From Marinobacter bohaiensis (GTDB taxonomy: Bacteria > Pseudomonadota > Gammaproteobacteria > Pseudomonadales > Oleiphilaceae): a DNA stretch of 64,000 nt. Shown here one piece after another: positions 35,889 to 44,131 of this stretch. Position numbers and translations under genes: made by a program. Location: the NCBI RefSeq assembly GCF_003258515.1, contig NZ_QGEH01000001.1:1984001-2048000 (forward strand). The letters run 5' to 3'. The first letter of the stretch is position 1. Each line of letters starts with the position of its first letter. Below the pieces are notes generated by a model. The model ran no database searches. It worked only from the letters and a program-made list of their open reading frames with translations, and was not told where the DNA came from.

Positions 35889-35905
35889 TGGTCACGGAAT
35901 GACCA
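35889..35905. promoter_or_regulatory. Inverted repeat upstream of the FilA-like gene
   Basis: TGGTCA and TGACCA form a perfect 6-bp inverted repeat around CGGAA, about 90 bases before the start codon at 35994. It is a plausible operator. No -10/-35 pair was convincing in the same region. Confidence 0.35.
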
Positions 35906-35993
35906 GGAGCGGGCCTCTAATCTGGGACCGTGCGGAAACAAAAGACAACAATCCGCATTGGAACAACAACAATTTTCCGTTAAGGAGAAACAT

Positions 35994-36842
35994 ATGAAAG
36001 GCCTGAAGAAACTCGCACTGGCAACCGCCGTTGCCGCCGCGCCGTTCGCCGCCCAGGCGGAGCTGAAAGCCCTGGACGACGGCGCCATGGGCAACGTCAC
36101 CGGTCAGGCCGGTGTGACCATCGAGCTGGAAACCAAGGTCGATGTGGGCGCCTTCACCTACACGGATGAAGGGACCTTCGCGGTCAACGGCGTACACATC
36201 GGTGGCGGTGCCATCACCACCGACGCCAACGGCAACGTCAATGGCGTCGACGGTCTCCTTGATGACCTGAAGATCGACATCGACGTGGAAGCCGACGGCG
36301 ACGCCTTTATTCATGTGGGCAGCGTCAGCGGCGATCCGATCGACTTCGCCATCGGCATCGAGTCAGCGTCACTGAACGCGGCGGCCTCCGACGCGGACCA
36401 GAACAGCACGCTGCTGGCCTCCAACATTGGCATCACCGGTCTGCTGGCACAGCTCGACCTGCGCGTCGACACGGCCACCGACACGCTGATTACCGACGTG
36501 GCGTTCAACATCACCGACATGGATATGGATGTTGACTTCCTGGGTGTGGGCATCCGTGACCTGACGGTCACTGGCGCCAACACCTTCGGTGCGACCTACG
36601 CTGACTCTCCGGGCACATCGACCAGTCCGCTGGCCGGCACCTTCGCGGTGGCCCAGATGACTGTCGGCAAGGCCACCGGCGTGGCTGGAGCGGCCAGTGG
36701 CGAGGCGCTGGAAATCGGCATTCCCGAGTTTGTGGCCGATATCAGCATCGGCGAGACCCTGATCGGTGGCACCAACATCGGGACCATCGCGATGGACAAC
36801 CTGGCGGTCACCCAGACCAACATGAAGGTTTACGGTCACTGA
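35994..36842 (+). CDS. FilA-like (DUF6160) secreted protein
   Basis: The 282-residue product has a signal peptide (MKGLKKLALATAVAAAPFAAQA). It is followed by the motif ELKALDDGAMGNVTGQAGVTIELE, typical of FilA-like or DUF6160 proteins named for a putative pilus-related locus in Acinetobacter. The mature protein is rich in Asp, Gly, Ala, Thr and beta-strand patterns and lacks cysteine and motifs of enzymes. AAGGAGAAA sits seven bases before ATG 35994; an upstream ATG-like start at 35958 lacks a site. A strong terminator follows, so it is monocistronic. Surface or pilus association is inferred from the family name only. Confidence 0.7.
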   Translation: MKGLKKLALATAVAAAPFAAQAELKALDDGAMGNVTGQAGVTIELETKVDVGAFTYTDEGTFAVNGVHIGGGAITTDANGNVNGVDGLLDDLKIDIDVEADGDAFIHVGSVSGDPIDFAIGIESASLNAAASDADQNSTLLASNIGITGLLAQLDLRVDTATDTLITDVAFNITDMDMDVDFLGVGIRDLTVTGANTFGATYADSPGTSTSPLAGTFAVAQMTVGKATGVAGAASGEALEIGIPEFVADISIGETLIGGTNIGTIAMDNLAVTQTNMKVYGH

Positions 36843-36865
36843 TCCGACCTTCGGTCTGAAACCGA

Positions 36866-36894
36866 AAACGCCCCGCATCGCGGGGCGTTTTTCG
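36866..36894 (+). terminator. Terminator after the FilA-like gene
   Basis: AAACGCCCCGC (36866-36876) and GCGGGGCGTTT (36880-36890) form an 11-bp stem with a three-base loop, followed by TT. It is a strong Rho-independent terminator. Confidence 0.88.
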
Positions 36895-37001
36895 TGGGGC
36901 TATCAAACGTTGATTCAATCCATAAGGGAAGGGGATACAGCCTGGATGCTGGCGGAATGGCGCGAATGCGGGAAGAAAGGCATAAATGCGGGCACAAAAG
37001 G

Positions 37002-37619
37002 TTATTGCGGATCGGGCACCGCGATCGAGAGATCGAACCCTCCGCCCGGTCGTGGCGTCAGCTGAACGGGGCCTTCGTCGATGGCGTAGGGCACCTGGAT
37101 CTGGTCGATACCCGGCGGATTACCAATGGAGAAATTAACGTTCTCGCCGTCGAAACCGATGCTTAACTGGTCGTTCAGGAAGGTCTGGTTGAACGGCTCG
37201 TCGGGAATCTCCACCTGCCGACCGTAGATCACCGGCGGGATGACGGGTGTGAAATGGGCCACCGGCTGGGTACGTTCGGCTTCCTCGATCGGCAACAGCA
37301 GGAACTGTCGCAACGCTTCAGACTCGGCCTGACGCAGGTTGTCCGACTGCCGGTCGTACTGCCCACGGCGCAGGATATAGGCGTAGGCCTGTTCCTCGGA
37401 CTCCTCGATGACCGGCTCGCCCGGTGAAATGGTCAGCGAGCGGATAATCCGCTGCCGTTCCGCTTCGGCTTTCTGGCGGGCCCGGGGCACCACGATGATG
37501 GCGGAGTCCTCGATGTAGGTATCGACCATCTCCTGCGACGTCATGGACTCGACACCGGCCCAGGCTGGAGCGGTCATGACGGCGGCCATTGCGGCTGCCA
37601 GGCGTTGTTGTGGGGTCAT
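37002..37619 (-). CDS. Secreted protein of unknown function
   Basis: The 205-residue product has a signal peptide (RLAAAMAAVMTAPAWAG). A glutamate- and arginine-rich helical region follows (about 45-125), then a proline- and glycine-rich beta-like tail (HFTPVIPPVIYGRQVEIPDEPF and GGGFDLSIAVPDPQ). No family was recognised. AGGAG lies seven bases before its ATG on the minus strand. It converges on the FilA-like gene and is divergent from the DUF58 gene. A role alongside the FilA-like protein is possible but only suggested by proximity. Confidence 0.65.
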   Translation of the reverse strand: MTPQQRLAAAMAAVMTAPAWAGVESMTSQEMVDTYIEDSAIIVVPRARQKAEAERQRIIRSLTISPGEPVIEESEEQAYAYILRRGQYDRQSDNLRQAESEALRQFLLLPIEEAERTQPVAHFTPVIPPVIYGRQVEIPDEPFNQTFLNDQLSIGFDGENVNFSIGNPPGIDQIQVPYAIDEGPVQLTPRPGGGFDLSIAVPDPQ

Positions 37620-37735
37620 CGTGTGCTCCTGTGAGGGAGAAAGAGCGTGTCCTCTGGTAAAGTATTTGAAGTCGCGAACGGGTTTTCAAGCGCGTTGTGC
37701 TGAAAATGTGACCAGCTCGTATCGATCGGGCCCTT

Positions 37736-37765
37736 ATTTGAGACGTAAAGATTTGAGACGCAAAG
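37736..37765 (+). repeat. Tandem 15-bp direct repeat at the DUF58 start
   Basis: ATTTGAGACGTAAAG (37736-37750) is followed at once by ATTTGAGACGCAAAG (37751-37765), differing at one base. The second copy ends one base before the ATG at 37767 and contains the only candidate ribosome site, AAAGG. Such a repeat could alter initiation by slippage or be a regulator site. Confidence 0.8.
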
Positions 37766-37766
37766 G

Positions 37767-38741
37767 ATGATCATCGGCAGATTCAGGCAACGCTGGCGGC
37801 GCTGGATCGACCGCCGCATTCCCCGCTCTGACGATCAGCAGTTCACCCAGAAGAACATCTTTATCCTGCCTTCGGGTGCCGGGGTGGTGTTCGGTATCCT
37901 GCTGGTGGTGATGCTGCTGACCGGTATCAACTATCAAAACAGCCTGATCTACCTGCTGACGTTCATTCTCGGCGCGCTGTTTGTCGCCGCCATGCATCAG
38001 ACCCACAGCAACCTGTCCGGACTGCATCTCGCCCTGGTTGAGGCGGGGGAAGGATTTCCCGGCGAGCCTATCGCGTTTCGCTTGCGCGCGACGGCAAAGC
38101 AGGCGGCGTTCGCCATTCGCCTGGCACCGGAACAGCACGACGCGCACACCATCCATGTGGATGCCGGCGCCATCAGCGAGGTCGAACTGGCGACCACCGG
38201 TCTGCGCCGCGGACCGGTGCAAATGGCCGATATCCGGGTGGATACCCGTTTCCCCTTCGGTCTGCTGACGGCCTGGTCCTGGATGCGGCCGCAGGGGCAG
38301 GGGGTGGTCTATCCCAAGCCGGTCATGCCCCCTTACGAGCCCGGCGGTGATGCCGGCGGTGAGACATCCCGCCGCGATAACCAGACGACAGACATGGTCG
38401 ACGCCAACATCCGCCCCTGGCGACAGGGCGATCTGAGCCAGCGGGTCCTCTGGAAGCGCTACGCTCGCACGGGTGAAATGGTCATTGCCGAGTGGGAGGG
38501 GGAGCACCGGGACCCGCAATGGCTGGACTACGACCAGTTTCCGGGCGCCGACCGCGAGCTGCGACTCAGCTACCTGGCGGCACTGGTGGAGTCCCGTTCC
38601 CATGATCGCCAGCCCTTTGGGCTGGTGCTTCCGGGACAGACCATTGAGCCGGACAGCGGACCGCTGCACCGCCAACGTTGCCTGCGCACGTTGGGGCGAT
38701 TCGGATTCGACACCGCGCCGGAGGGGGCGAGCGCCGCATGA
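37767..38741 (+). CDS. DUF58 domain membrane protein
   Basis: The 324-residue product has two hydrophobic segments at about 35-75 (GAGVVFGILLVVMLLTGINYQNSLIYLLTFILGALFVAAM), a beta-rich middle, and the DUF58 core near 210-240 (VDANIRPWRQGDLSQRVLWKRYARTGEMVI). DUF58 proteins have a degraded VWA-like fold and usually form a set with a MoxR ATPase and a transglutaminase membrane protein. Here the transglutaminase gene overlaps its stop by four bases, but there is no adjacent MoxR gene; the gene upstream is on the other strand. Initiation relies on a weak AAAGG very close to the ATG. Confidence 0.88.
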   Translation: MIIGRFRQRWRRWIDRRIPRSDDQQFTQKNIFILPSGAGVVFGILLVVMLLTGINYQNSLIYLLTFILGALFVAAMHQTHSNLSGLHLALVEAGEGFPGEPIAFRLRATAKQAAFAIRLAPEQHDAHTIHVDAGAISEVELATTGLRRGPVQMADIRVDTRFPFGLLTAWSWMRPQGQGVVYPKPVMPPYEPGGDAGGETSRRDNQTTDMVDANIRPWRQGDLSQRVLWKRYARTGEMVIAEWEGEHRDPQWLDYDQFPGADRELRLSYLAALVESRSHDRQPFGLVLPGQTIEPDSGPLHRQRCLRTLGRFGFDTAPEGASAA

Positions 38742-40747
38742 ACGAGACCGCCACAACGACACTGCCGGCGCGCGCGCTGATCTGGCTGCTGGGCGCCTTC
38801 GTGGTCCTGCTGGCACCCCAGTGGGACCGGCTGCCGATCTGGCTGACGGCCGCCTGCCTGGTGCTGGCCGGTTGGCGCTGGCTGGCCCAGCAGGGGCGTG
38901 TGGCGCTGCCGGGGAAACTCTGGGGGACGGTGGTCATGCTGGGGTTGATCGGCGTCTACGTGGCGACGGTGCAGGGGCGCTTTACGGTCGAAACCGCCGC
39001 CTCGTTCTTCGTGCTTGCCGTCGGGCTGAAGTGGCTGGAAACGCGCACCGCGCGGGACTATTACGTGCTGTTCTTCATCCTGTGCTACCTGGCGGCGGTC
39101 AATTTCCTGTTCCAGCAGGGCATTCTGTGGACCCTGCTCAATCTCGCCGGCATCCTCATCCTGCTGGTTGGTCTGCAGGTGCTGAACGCGCCGGAGGCTC
39201 CCAATGCACCGGTAGCCGGATGGAAGCGCCTGGGCGGTTTGCTGCTTAAAACCCTGCCAGTGGTCGTGATCCTGTTCATCTTCTTTCCCCGGATGTCGCC
39301 CCTTTGGAGCGTGCCGCTGGTTTCGAATCAGGCGCGCACCGGCATTTCCGACACCATGGAGCCGGGTTCCATATCGGACCTGGCCCAGAGCAGCGAGCGG
39401 GCTTTCCGGGTGACGTTTGCCGATGGCCTGCCGCCGCACCGGGAGCGTTACTGGCGCGGCCTGATCCTGGACCACTTCGTCGACGGGCGCTGGGAGCCCT
39501 GGCAGGTGCAGCCGCGTCGGCGGGCGGGGCGGGTCCTGTCCGATGGCGGTGTCGGACCGCTTCAGTCCGGTCAGTACGATGTGCTGATGGAGCCCACCTA
39601 CCAGCGCTGGGCCTTTGCATTGGACGACTCCCGGGCGGTGTCGACCAACATCGAGCCCACGGCTGACGGCCTGTTCCGGTTCCGTCGTCCGGCGGACACC
39701 AGTATCCGCTATCGTCTGGCCCTGGATCCCGAAGATGGTGGCGAGCTGATCCAGGCCCTCTCGCGTCGCGACGAGCAGCGTTACCTGCACCTGCCGGCCG
39801 CCGGCAATCCGAGGGCCCGCGAGCTGGCTGCGCAATTGCGAGCCGACTACGCGGACGACAGCGCGCTGATCCAGGCGATTCTCCAGCGTTTCCGGAATCA
39901 GGCTTATTTCTACACCCTGCGACCGCCGGAAATGCCGGACGATAGCGTCGATAGCCTGCTGTTTGCTGCCAAGCGAGGATTCTGCGCCCATTACGCCAGC
40001 GCCACGGCCTTCCTGTTGCGGTCAGCCGGCATTCCGGCGCGGATCGTCGTGGGATACCAGGGCGGCAGTCCGGGTGCGGACGGTGACTATCTGATCGTCC
40101 GCCAGTACGACGCCCACGCCTGGGTCGAGGCCTGGACGCCGTCGCGGGGCTGGTTTCGGGTCGATCCCACGGCCGCCATATCTCCCCAGCGCATAGAATC
40201 CGGGCTGCGGGAGGCGGTCGCCGAGGAAGGTTCGTTCCTGGAAAACGAGTGGACCAGCCCGCAACGCTACGGTGATATTGCGCTGGTGCAGTGGGTGTCA
40301 TTGCGCCTGGATTTGCTCAACTACGAGTGGCAGCGCTGGGTGGTGGGCTACCAGGGCCAGACCCAGATGAACCTGATGTCGCGTCTGCCCGGCAACCTGT
40401 CGTTGAAAGACCTGGGCTACCTGACGGCGGGCCTGGTGGGAACGATTGTGCTGGCGGCGGCACTGTGGAGTCTCTGGCGCCAGCGCCGGCCCGGAGTTTA
40501 TCGGCCGGAAGCTCGCCTGATGGCGCAATGGCTGCGGCAACTGCGCCGACACGGCGTCGAGGCGGATCGGTCATCGACCCCCATGGCGCTGGCGCAGGCC
40601 GCGGCGGCCAGGCATCCGGATGGCGCCCGACAGCACCTGGCTTTTGCCCGCGCCCTCAACAATCACTATTATGGCCCGGCGCCGCTGACCAGGGCGGATC
40701 GGCGCCGGCTGCGGAACCTGCTTCGGCAGCTGCGTCGCAGGACTTGA
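38738..40747 (+). CDS. tgpA: TgpA-type membrane transglutaminase-like protein (DUF3488)
   Basis: The 669-residue product has several N-terminal membrane spans (about 13-195, including LAAVNFLFQQGILWTLLNLAGILILL). A periplasmic transglutaminase-like domain has the triad C416 (GFCAHYASATAFLLRSAGIPARIVVGY), H460 (DAHAWVEAW) and D476 (VDPTAA). A final membrane helix lies near 565-585 and a cytoplasmic helical tail follows. P. aeruginosa TgpA has this layout and has been reported essential; its substrate is not settled. The ATG at 38738 overlaps the DUF58 stop by four bases; an earlier in-frame start inside DUF58 is not supported. holB follows after 21 bases. Confidence 0.92.
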   Translation: MNETATTTLPARALIWLLGAFVVLLAPQWDRLPIWLTAACLVLAGWRWLAQQGRVALPGKLWGTVVMLGLIGVYVATVQGRFTVETAASFFVLAVGLKWLETRTARDYYVLFFILCYLAAVNFLFQQGILWTLLNLAGILILLVGLQVLNAPEAPNAPVAGWKRLGGLLLKTLPVVVILFIFFPRMSPLWSVPLVSNQARTGISDTMEPGSISDLAQSSERAFRVTFADGLPPHRERYWRGLILDHFVDGRWEPWQVQPRRRAGRVLSDGGVGPLQSGQYDVLMEPTYQRWAFALDDSRAVSTNIEPTADGLFRFRRPADTSIRYRLALDPEDGGELIQALSRRDEQRYLHLPAAGNPRARELAAQLRADYADDSALIQAILQRFRNQAYFYTLRPPEMPDDSVDSLLFAAKRGFCAHYASATAFLLRSAGIPARIVVGYQGGSPGADGDYLIVRQYDAHAWVEAWTPSRGWFRVDPTAAISPQRIESGLREAVAEEGSFLENEWTSPQRYGDIALVQWVSLRLDLLNYEWQRWVVGYQGQTQMNLMSRLPGNLSLKDLGYLTAGLVGTIVLAAALWSLWRQRRPGVYRPEARLMAQWLRQLRRHGVEADRSSTPMALAQAAAARHPDGARQHLAFARALNNHYYGPAPLTRADRRRLRNLLRQLRRRT

Positions 40748-40768
40748 ACAGGCCATCCCGGAGGTAAC

Positions 40769-41788
40769 GTGATCACGGATATCGACAGTCTGCCGTGGCT
40801 GAGTGACAGTTGGCACCGGTTGGTGCAGCGGTGGCAGGAAGGGCGCCTGCCTCACGCCATCCTGCTGGAGGGTCGCAACGGCATTGGCAAGGACGTTTTC
40901 GCCCAGGAGCTGGCTCGGCGCCTGGTCTGCGAAGGCAGTGGTGAAGCCGCCAAGCCCTGTGGCCACTGCAAACAGTGCGAGCTGGTGGCGGCGGGCTCGC
41001 ATCCGGATATCCGCACCTACCGGCCCGAGGACTCCAAGGTGATCAAGGTGGATCAGGTGCGCGCGTTGGGCGATTTCGCCGTGGCGTCGCCCCAGGTGGC
41101 GCGCAACAAGGTGATCATTCTCGACAGCGCTGACCAGTTGAACATCAACTCCGCCAATGCGCTGCTCAAGACCCTGGAAGAGCCCAATCCCGATGTGACC
41201 CTGATCCTGCTACAGCAGGCTGGAAAACCGCTGCTACCGACCATTCGCTCGCGCTGCCAGTCGACGTTGCTCGGTGGCCCGTCGATGGATGACGCCGCCG
41301 AGTGGTTGGTGCGCTCAGTCGCCGGGGATGAGGCCGTGGAAGCCGACGAGCGAGCCATGGAGCGGGCGCTGCAACTTTCCGGCGGAGCACCGCTGCTGGC
41401 GCGCCGCTACCTGGATGAGGGCTATGTGGCCGCGGTGGACCAGTGCCTGGCCGATTTTCGCCAGTTTCTCAAGCTCAAATTGGCTCCCGAAGACGCGGCC
41501 AAGCCGTTTGTAAAACTGGGTCTGGAAAACAGCCTGGACCTGATGGCCGGGTGGGCGGCCGATCTGGCGCGGATCAGCGTGGGCGGCGCGGCGACGGATG
41601 CGGCGATGGCGGACGTACTGGGCTTCCTGGCGCAACAGAATCCACCCCACCGGGCGCACGATATCCTGGCGCAACTGACCGAGAGCCGTGCCGGGCTGAG
41701 TTACAACCTCAACCCGGAACTGGAGATCGAGCGGCTGTTGCTGCAGTGGCTCGCGCTGATGCCCCGGAAACGTCGACGCGCCGGCTGA
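40769..41788 (+). CDS. holB: DNA polymerase III subunit delta prime
   Basis: HolB is the stator subunit of the clamp loader, partner of DnaX. The 339-residue product has a degenerate P-loop (LEGRNGIGKDVFAQ), a four-cysteine zinc module (CxxxxCxxCKQC at about 51-68), SNSANALLKTLEEP-like sequence (NINSANALLKTLEEP) and an SRC motif (TIRSRCQ). Start is GTG with GGAGG at five bases. It follows tgpA by 21 bases and may be cotranscribed. In Pseudomonas the upstream genes are usually tmk and mltG, so this arrangement is rearranged, but pilZ still follows. Confidence 0.94.
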   Translation: MITDIDSLPWLSDSWHRLVQRWQEGRLPHAILLEGRNGIGKDVFAQELARRLVCEGSGEAAKPCGHCKQCELVAAGSHPDIRTYRPEDSKVIKVDQVRALGDFAVASPQVARNKVIILDSADQLNINSANALLKTLEEPNPDVTLILLQQAGKPLLPTIRSRCQSTLLGGPSMDDAAEWLVRSVAGDEAVEADERAMERALQLSGGAPLLARRYLDEGYVAAVDQCLADFRQFLKLKLAPEDAAKPFVKLGLENSLDLMAGWAADLARISVGGAATDAAMADVLGFLAQQNPPHRAHDILAQLTESRAGLSYNLNPELEIERLLLQWLALMPRKRRRAG

Positions 41789-41934
41789 CGCCTTATTTAT
41801 TTCCTGAAGGCTTCGTCACAGGCTGTCAGGCTGCTAACATTGCTGTAGATTCAAGGATTGGCATCCGTGGTCGGGAACCTGTCCGGCGCAGGGCGCTTTA
41901 CGGCCGCGGGTGAAAAATAACGAAAGGGTGATTT

Positions 41935-42285
41935 ATGGGTCCAGGTTTTGGCGCGCGCAGCGGCATTCTGACATTGACGATCAAGGACAAGGCTGTGCTG
42001 TATGCCGCCTACATGCCCTATATCAAGGACGGCGGGTTATTCATTCCCACCCAGAAACAATACCAGCTGGGCGATGAAGTCTTCCTGCTGCTCAACCTGA
42101 TGGACGAACCCGAGAAAATTCCCGTCGCCGGCAAGGTGGTCTGGATTACGCCCAAGGGGGCGCAGGGCAACCGCGCCGCGGGCATCGGCGTGCAGTTCAA
42201 TGGCGACGACGAGAGCGCCAAGAACAAGATCGAGGCCTATCTGGCGGGTGCGCTGGGCTCTGATCGTCCGACCCACACCATGTAA
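41935..42285 (+). CDS. pilZ: Type IV pilus assembly protein PilZ
   Basis: The 116-residue product is a single PilZ domain. It matches the stand-alone pilus protein PilZ that follows holB in Pseudomonas. The DGGLFIPT and AAGIGVQF segments mark the fold. The RxxxR c-di-GMP-binding motif before the domain is absent, as in the true pilus PilZ, which works through PilB and FimX rather than by binding the nucleotide. GAAAGGGTG lies before the ATG. A 146-base gap from holB leaves room for a separate promoter. Confidence 0.92.
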   Translation: MGPGFGARSGILTLTIKDKAVLYAAYMPYIKDGGLFIPTQKQYQLGDEVFLLLNLMDEPEKIPVAGKVVWITPKGAQGNRAAGIGVQFNGDDESAKNKIEAYLAGALGSDRPTHTM

Positions 42286-42301
42286 CGGCCAGCCAACGCC
42301 T

Positions 42302-43216
42302 ATGAACAAGCCTGCTACCGTCGTGCCCGCCCGCGAGGGCCAGGCGGCGAATACTCCCAAGGAAACCGCCTGGCCATTGCGCCACCTGACACTGGCGGGG
42401 CTGACCTGGCACGGCAACGTCGCATTGCCGGACAGCGGAATCCCCATCCTTGGCCTGCATGGCTGGCTGGACAACGCCGCAACCTTCACCCGGGTGGCGC
42501 CAGCGCTTGGCGACATCGGCCCCTTTTACGGTATCGATCTGCCCGGCCACGGCCACTCCCAGCATCGCAGCCCCGGAGAACATTACAGTCTGCTGGACTA
42601 TGCGGCGGATGTGGTGGAACTGATCGATCATCATTTCGAGCGTCCGGTGGCGATTGTCGGCCATTCCCTGGGCGGTATCATCGGTACGCTCGTGGCGGCC
42701 AGTTTCCCTGAAAAAGTCGACAAGCTGGTGATGATCGACAGTCTGGGCCCCCTGTCCCAGGCGGCCGGGGATTCTCCCGGCCAGCTCCGCAAGGCTATTC
42801 GCAAGCGCCTGCGCGGCGCCGGTGCGGCCGCGACCTACCGGACCCTGGAGGACGCCGCCAAGGTGCGGGCCGGCGGGTTGAGCCCGCTCAGCGATGAAGC
42901 CGCCCACCTGCTGGTCCCGCGCAATCTGGAAGAGGTCGATGGCGGTTTCCGCTGGCGTACGGACGCGCGACTGCGCTTTCCGTCACCCGGTCGCCTGGAC
43001 GAGGCCCAGGTACACGCGTTCCTGCAAGCCATCGAGGCGCCGACGCTTTTACTCCGGGCCGAGTCCGGACTGCTGGGCGGTCGTGAAAAGTGGCAGCAGC
43101 GGTCGCAGCTGATCCGGAATCTTCAGGACGTCACCGTTCCGGGCTCACACCACTGCCACCTGGATGGCGATGTGGCTCCGGTGACCGACGCAATCAGGGC
43201 GTTTCTCAAGTCATGA
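42302..43216 (+). CDS. Alpha/beta hydrolase
   Basis: The 304-residue product is an alpha/beta hydrolase. The nucleophile elbow GHSLGG places the serine at S122; GLHGWLDNAATF forms the oxyanion region; and a histidine near the end (PGSHHCHLD) completes the triad. A proline-rich cap is suggested in the middle. The ATG at 42302 lies 16 bases after pilZ; a longer frame overlapping pilZ is not supported. Substrate cannot be assigned; similarity is to esterase and epoxide hydrolase-like members. Its stop overlaps the next start by four bases. Confidence 0.85.
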   Translation: MNKPATVVPAREGQAANTPKETAWPLRHLTLAGLTWHGNVALPDSGIPILGLHGWLDNAATFTRVAPALGDIGPFYGIDLPGHGHSQHRSPGEHYSLLDYAADVVELIDHHFERPVAIVGHSLGGIIGTLVAASFPEKVDKLVMIDSLGPLSQAAGDSPGQLRKAIRKRLRGAGAAATYRTLEDAAKVRAGGLSPLSDEAAHLLVPRNLEEVDGGFRWRTDARLRFPSPGRLDEAQVHAFLQAIEAPTLLLRAESGLLGGREKWQQRSQLIRNLQDVTVPGSHHCHLDGDVAPVTDAIRAFLKS

Positions 43217-44127
43217 GTTGTCGCGGGCTGGTTTTCCGGATTGCCATTGCGCTGCTTGGCATGGTTGCGAGTGGTCTGGCCTTGGCCGAGCGTTTGCCGC
43301 CGTTCCCGATGGCGACGGTGGAGTCGGACGTGTCCATCGAGGCGCCCAACCACCACGTGCTGCTCAGCCCGGTGCGGGAAGTGAATGACGAAATCCGCGC
43401 GGAGCGTCAGTTGCGTCTGGATGTCGAGGGCAGCGGGCGATTGTTGCAGATCGATCCGGACTCATCACTGGACCGGGTGAGCGAGTTTTATCGCGAAGTG
43501 TTGGCCCGCGAGGAAGGGCGGACGCTGTTTACCTGCTCCGGGCGCGATTGCGGACGCAGTAACGTCTGGGCCAACCGGGTTTTTCGCCAGGCGACGCTCT
43601 ACGGTCGCGACGAGGATCAGGGGTACGCGGCGTATTCCTATCGTGATGACGATGGGACCCTCAGGCTGGTGCTGCTCTACAGCATTACCCGCGGTAACAA
43701 GCGGGACTATGTATGGCTGGAGGAGCTGGCGGTGCAGGAGAGCGCTGACGCGGTCTCCCTGTCGCCGGAGGCCGGGCGTATCCTCGGCCCGCTCCAGGTG
43801 CCCTGGAGCGGCAACATCACCTATCGATTCGACTGGGATCCGGACACCCGCCAGAAACTGGTGGGCTGGGCCGAGGCCCCGGGCTCGACCGTGATGATCA
43901 CGAGTCATGTGGTTCTGGGCGGCGATGAAACGGTGGGCGATGCGCTCGATCGCTCATCCCGGGTGGCCGATGCCATGCAGGCGCTGCTGGAAAAAATCGG
44001 CATTCCCCGCGAGCAGCAGTTCCTGATCAATGCCGGGCCGGCCCAGTCGGCCATCCAGACCGGCCGTGGCGGCGGCAACCGGATCGAGATCGTTGTTATC
44101 AAGGAAGCGTCCGCCACAGGAGGTTGA
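43213..44127 (+). CDS. DUF4892 domain protein with degenerate OmpA-like C-terminus
   Basis: The 304-residue product starts with a signal peptide (FRIAIALLGMVASGLALAE). The middle resembles DUF4892 proteins, with a cysteine pair in FTCSGRDCGRSNVWANRVF. The C-terminal 90 residues look like an OmpA-type peptidoglycan-binding fold: SRVADAMQALLEKIGIPREQQFLI, then GGGNRIEIVVIKE, although the usual aspartate-containing loop is not obvious. Its ATG overlaps the hydrolase stop by four bases, and the patatin gene follows four bases later. A periplasmic or outer-membrane location is likely; the function is not known. Confidence 0.8.
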   Translation: MSCRGLVFRIAIALLGMVASGLALAERLPPFPMATVESDVSIEAPNHHVLLSPVREVNDEIRAERQLRLDVEGSGRLLQIDPDSSLDRVSEFYREVLAREEGRTLFTCSGRDCGRSNVWANRVFRQATLYGRDEDQGYAAYSYRDDDGTLRLVLLYSITRGNKRDYVWLEELAVQESADAVSLSPEAGRILGPLQVPWSGNITYRFDWDPDTRQKLVGWAEAPGSTVMITSHVVLGGDETVGDALDRSSRVADAMQALLEKIGIPREQQFLINAGPAQSAIQTGRGGGNRIEIVVIKEASATGG

Positions 44128-44131
44128 GACC

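Noticed and set aside
41443-41913. Open frame overlapping the end of holB
   Set aside because: It is a shadow of holB in another frame, with arginine- and glycine-rich composition and no family pattern.
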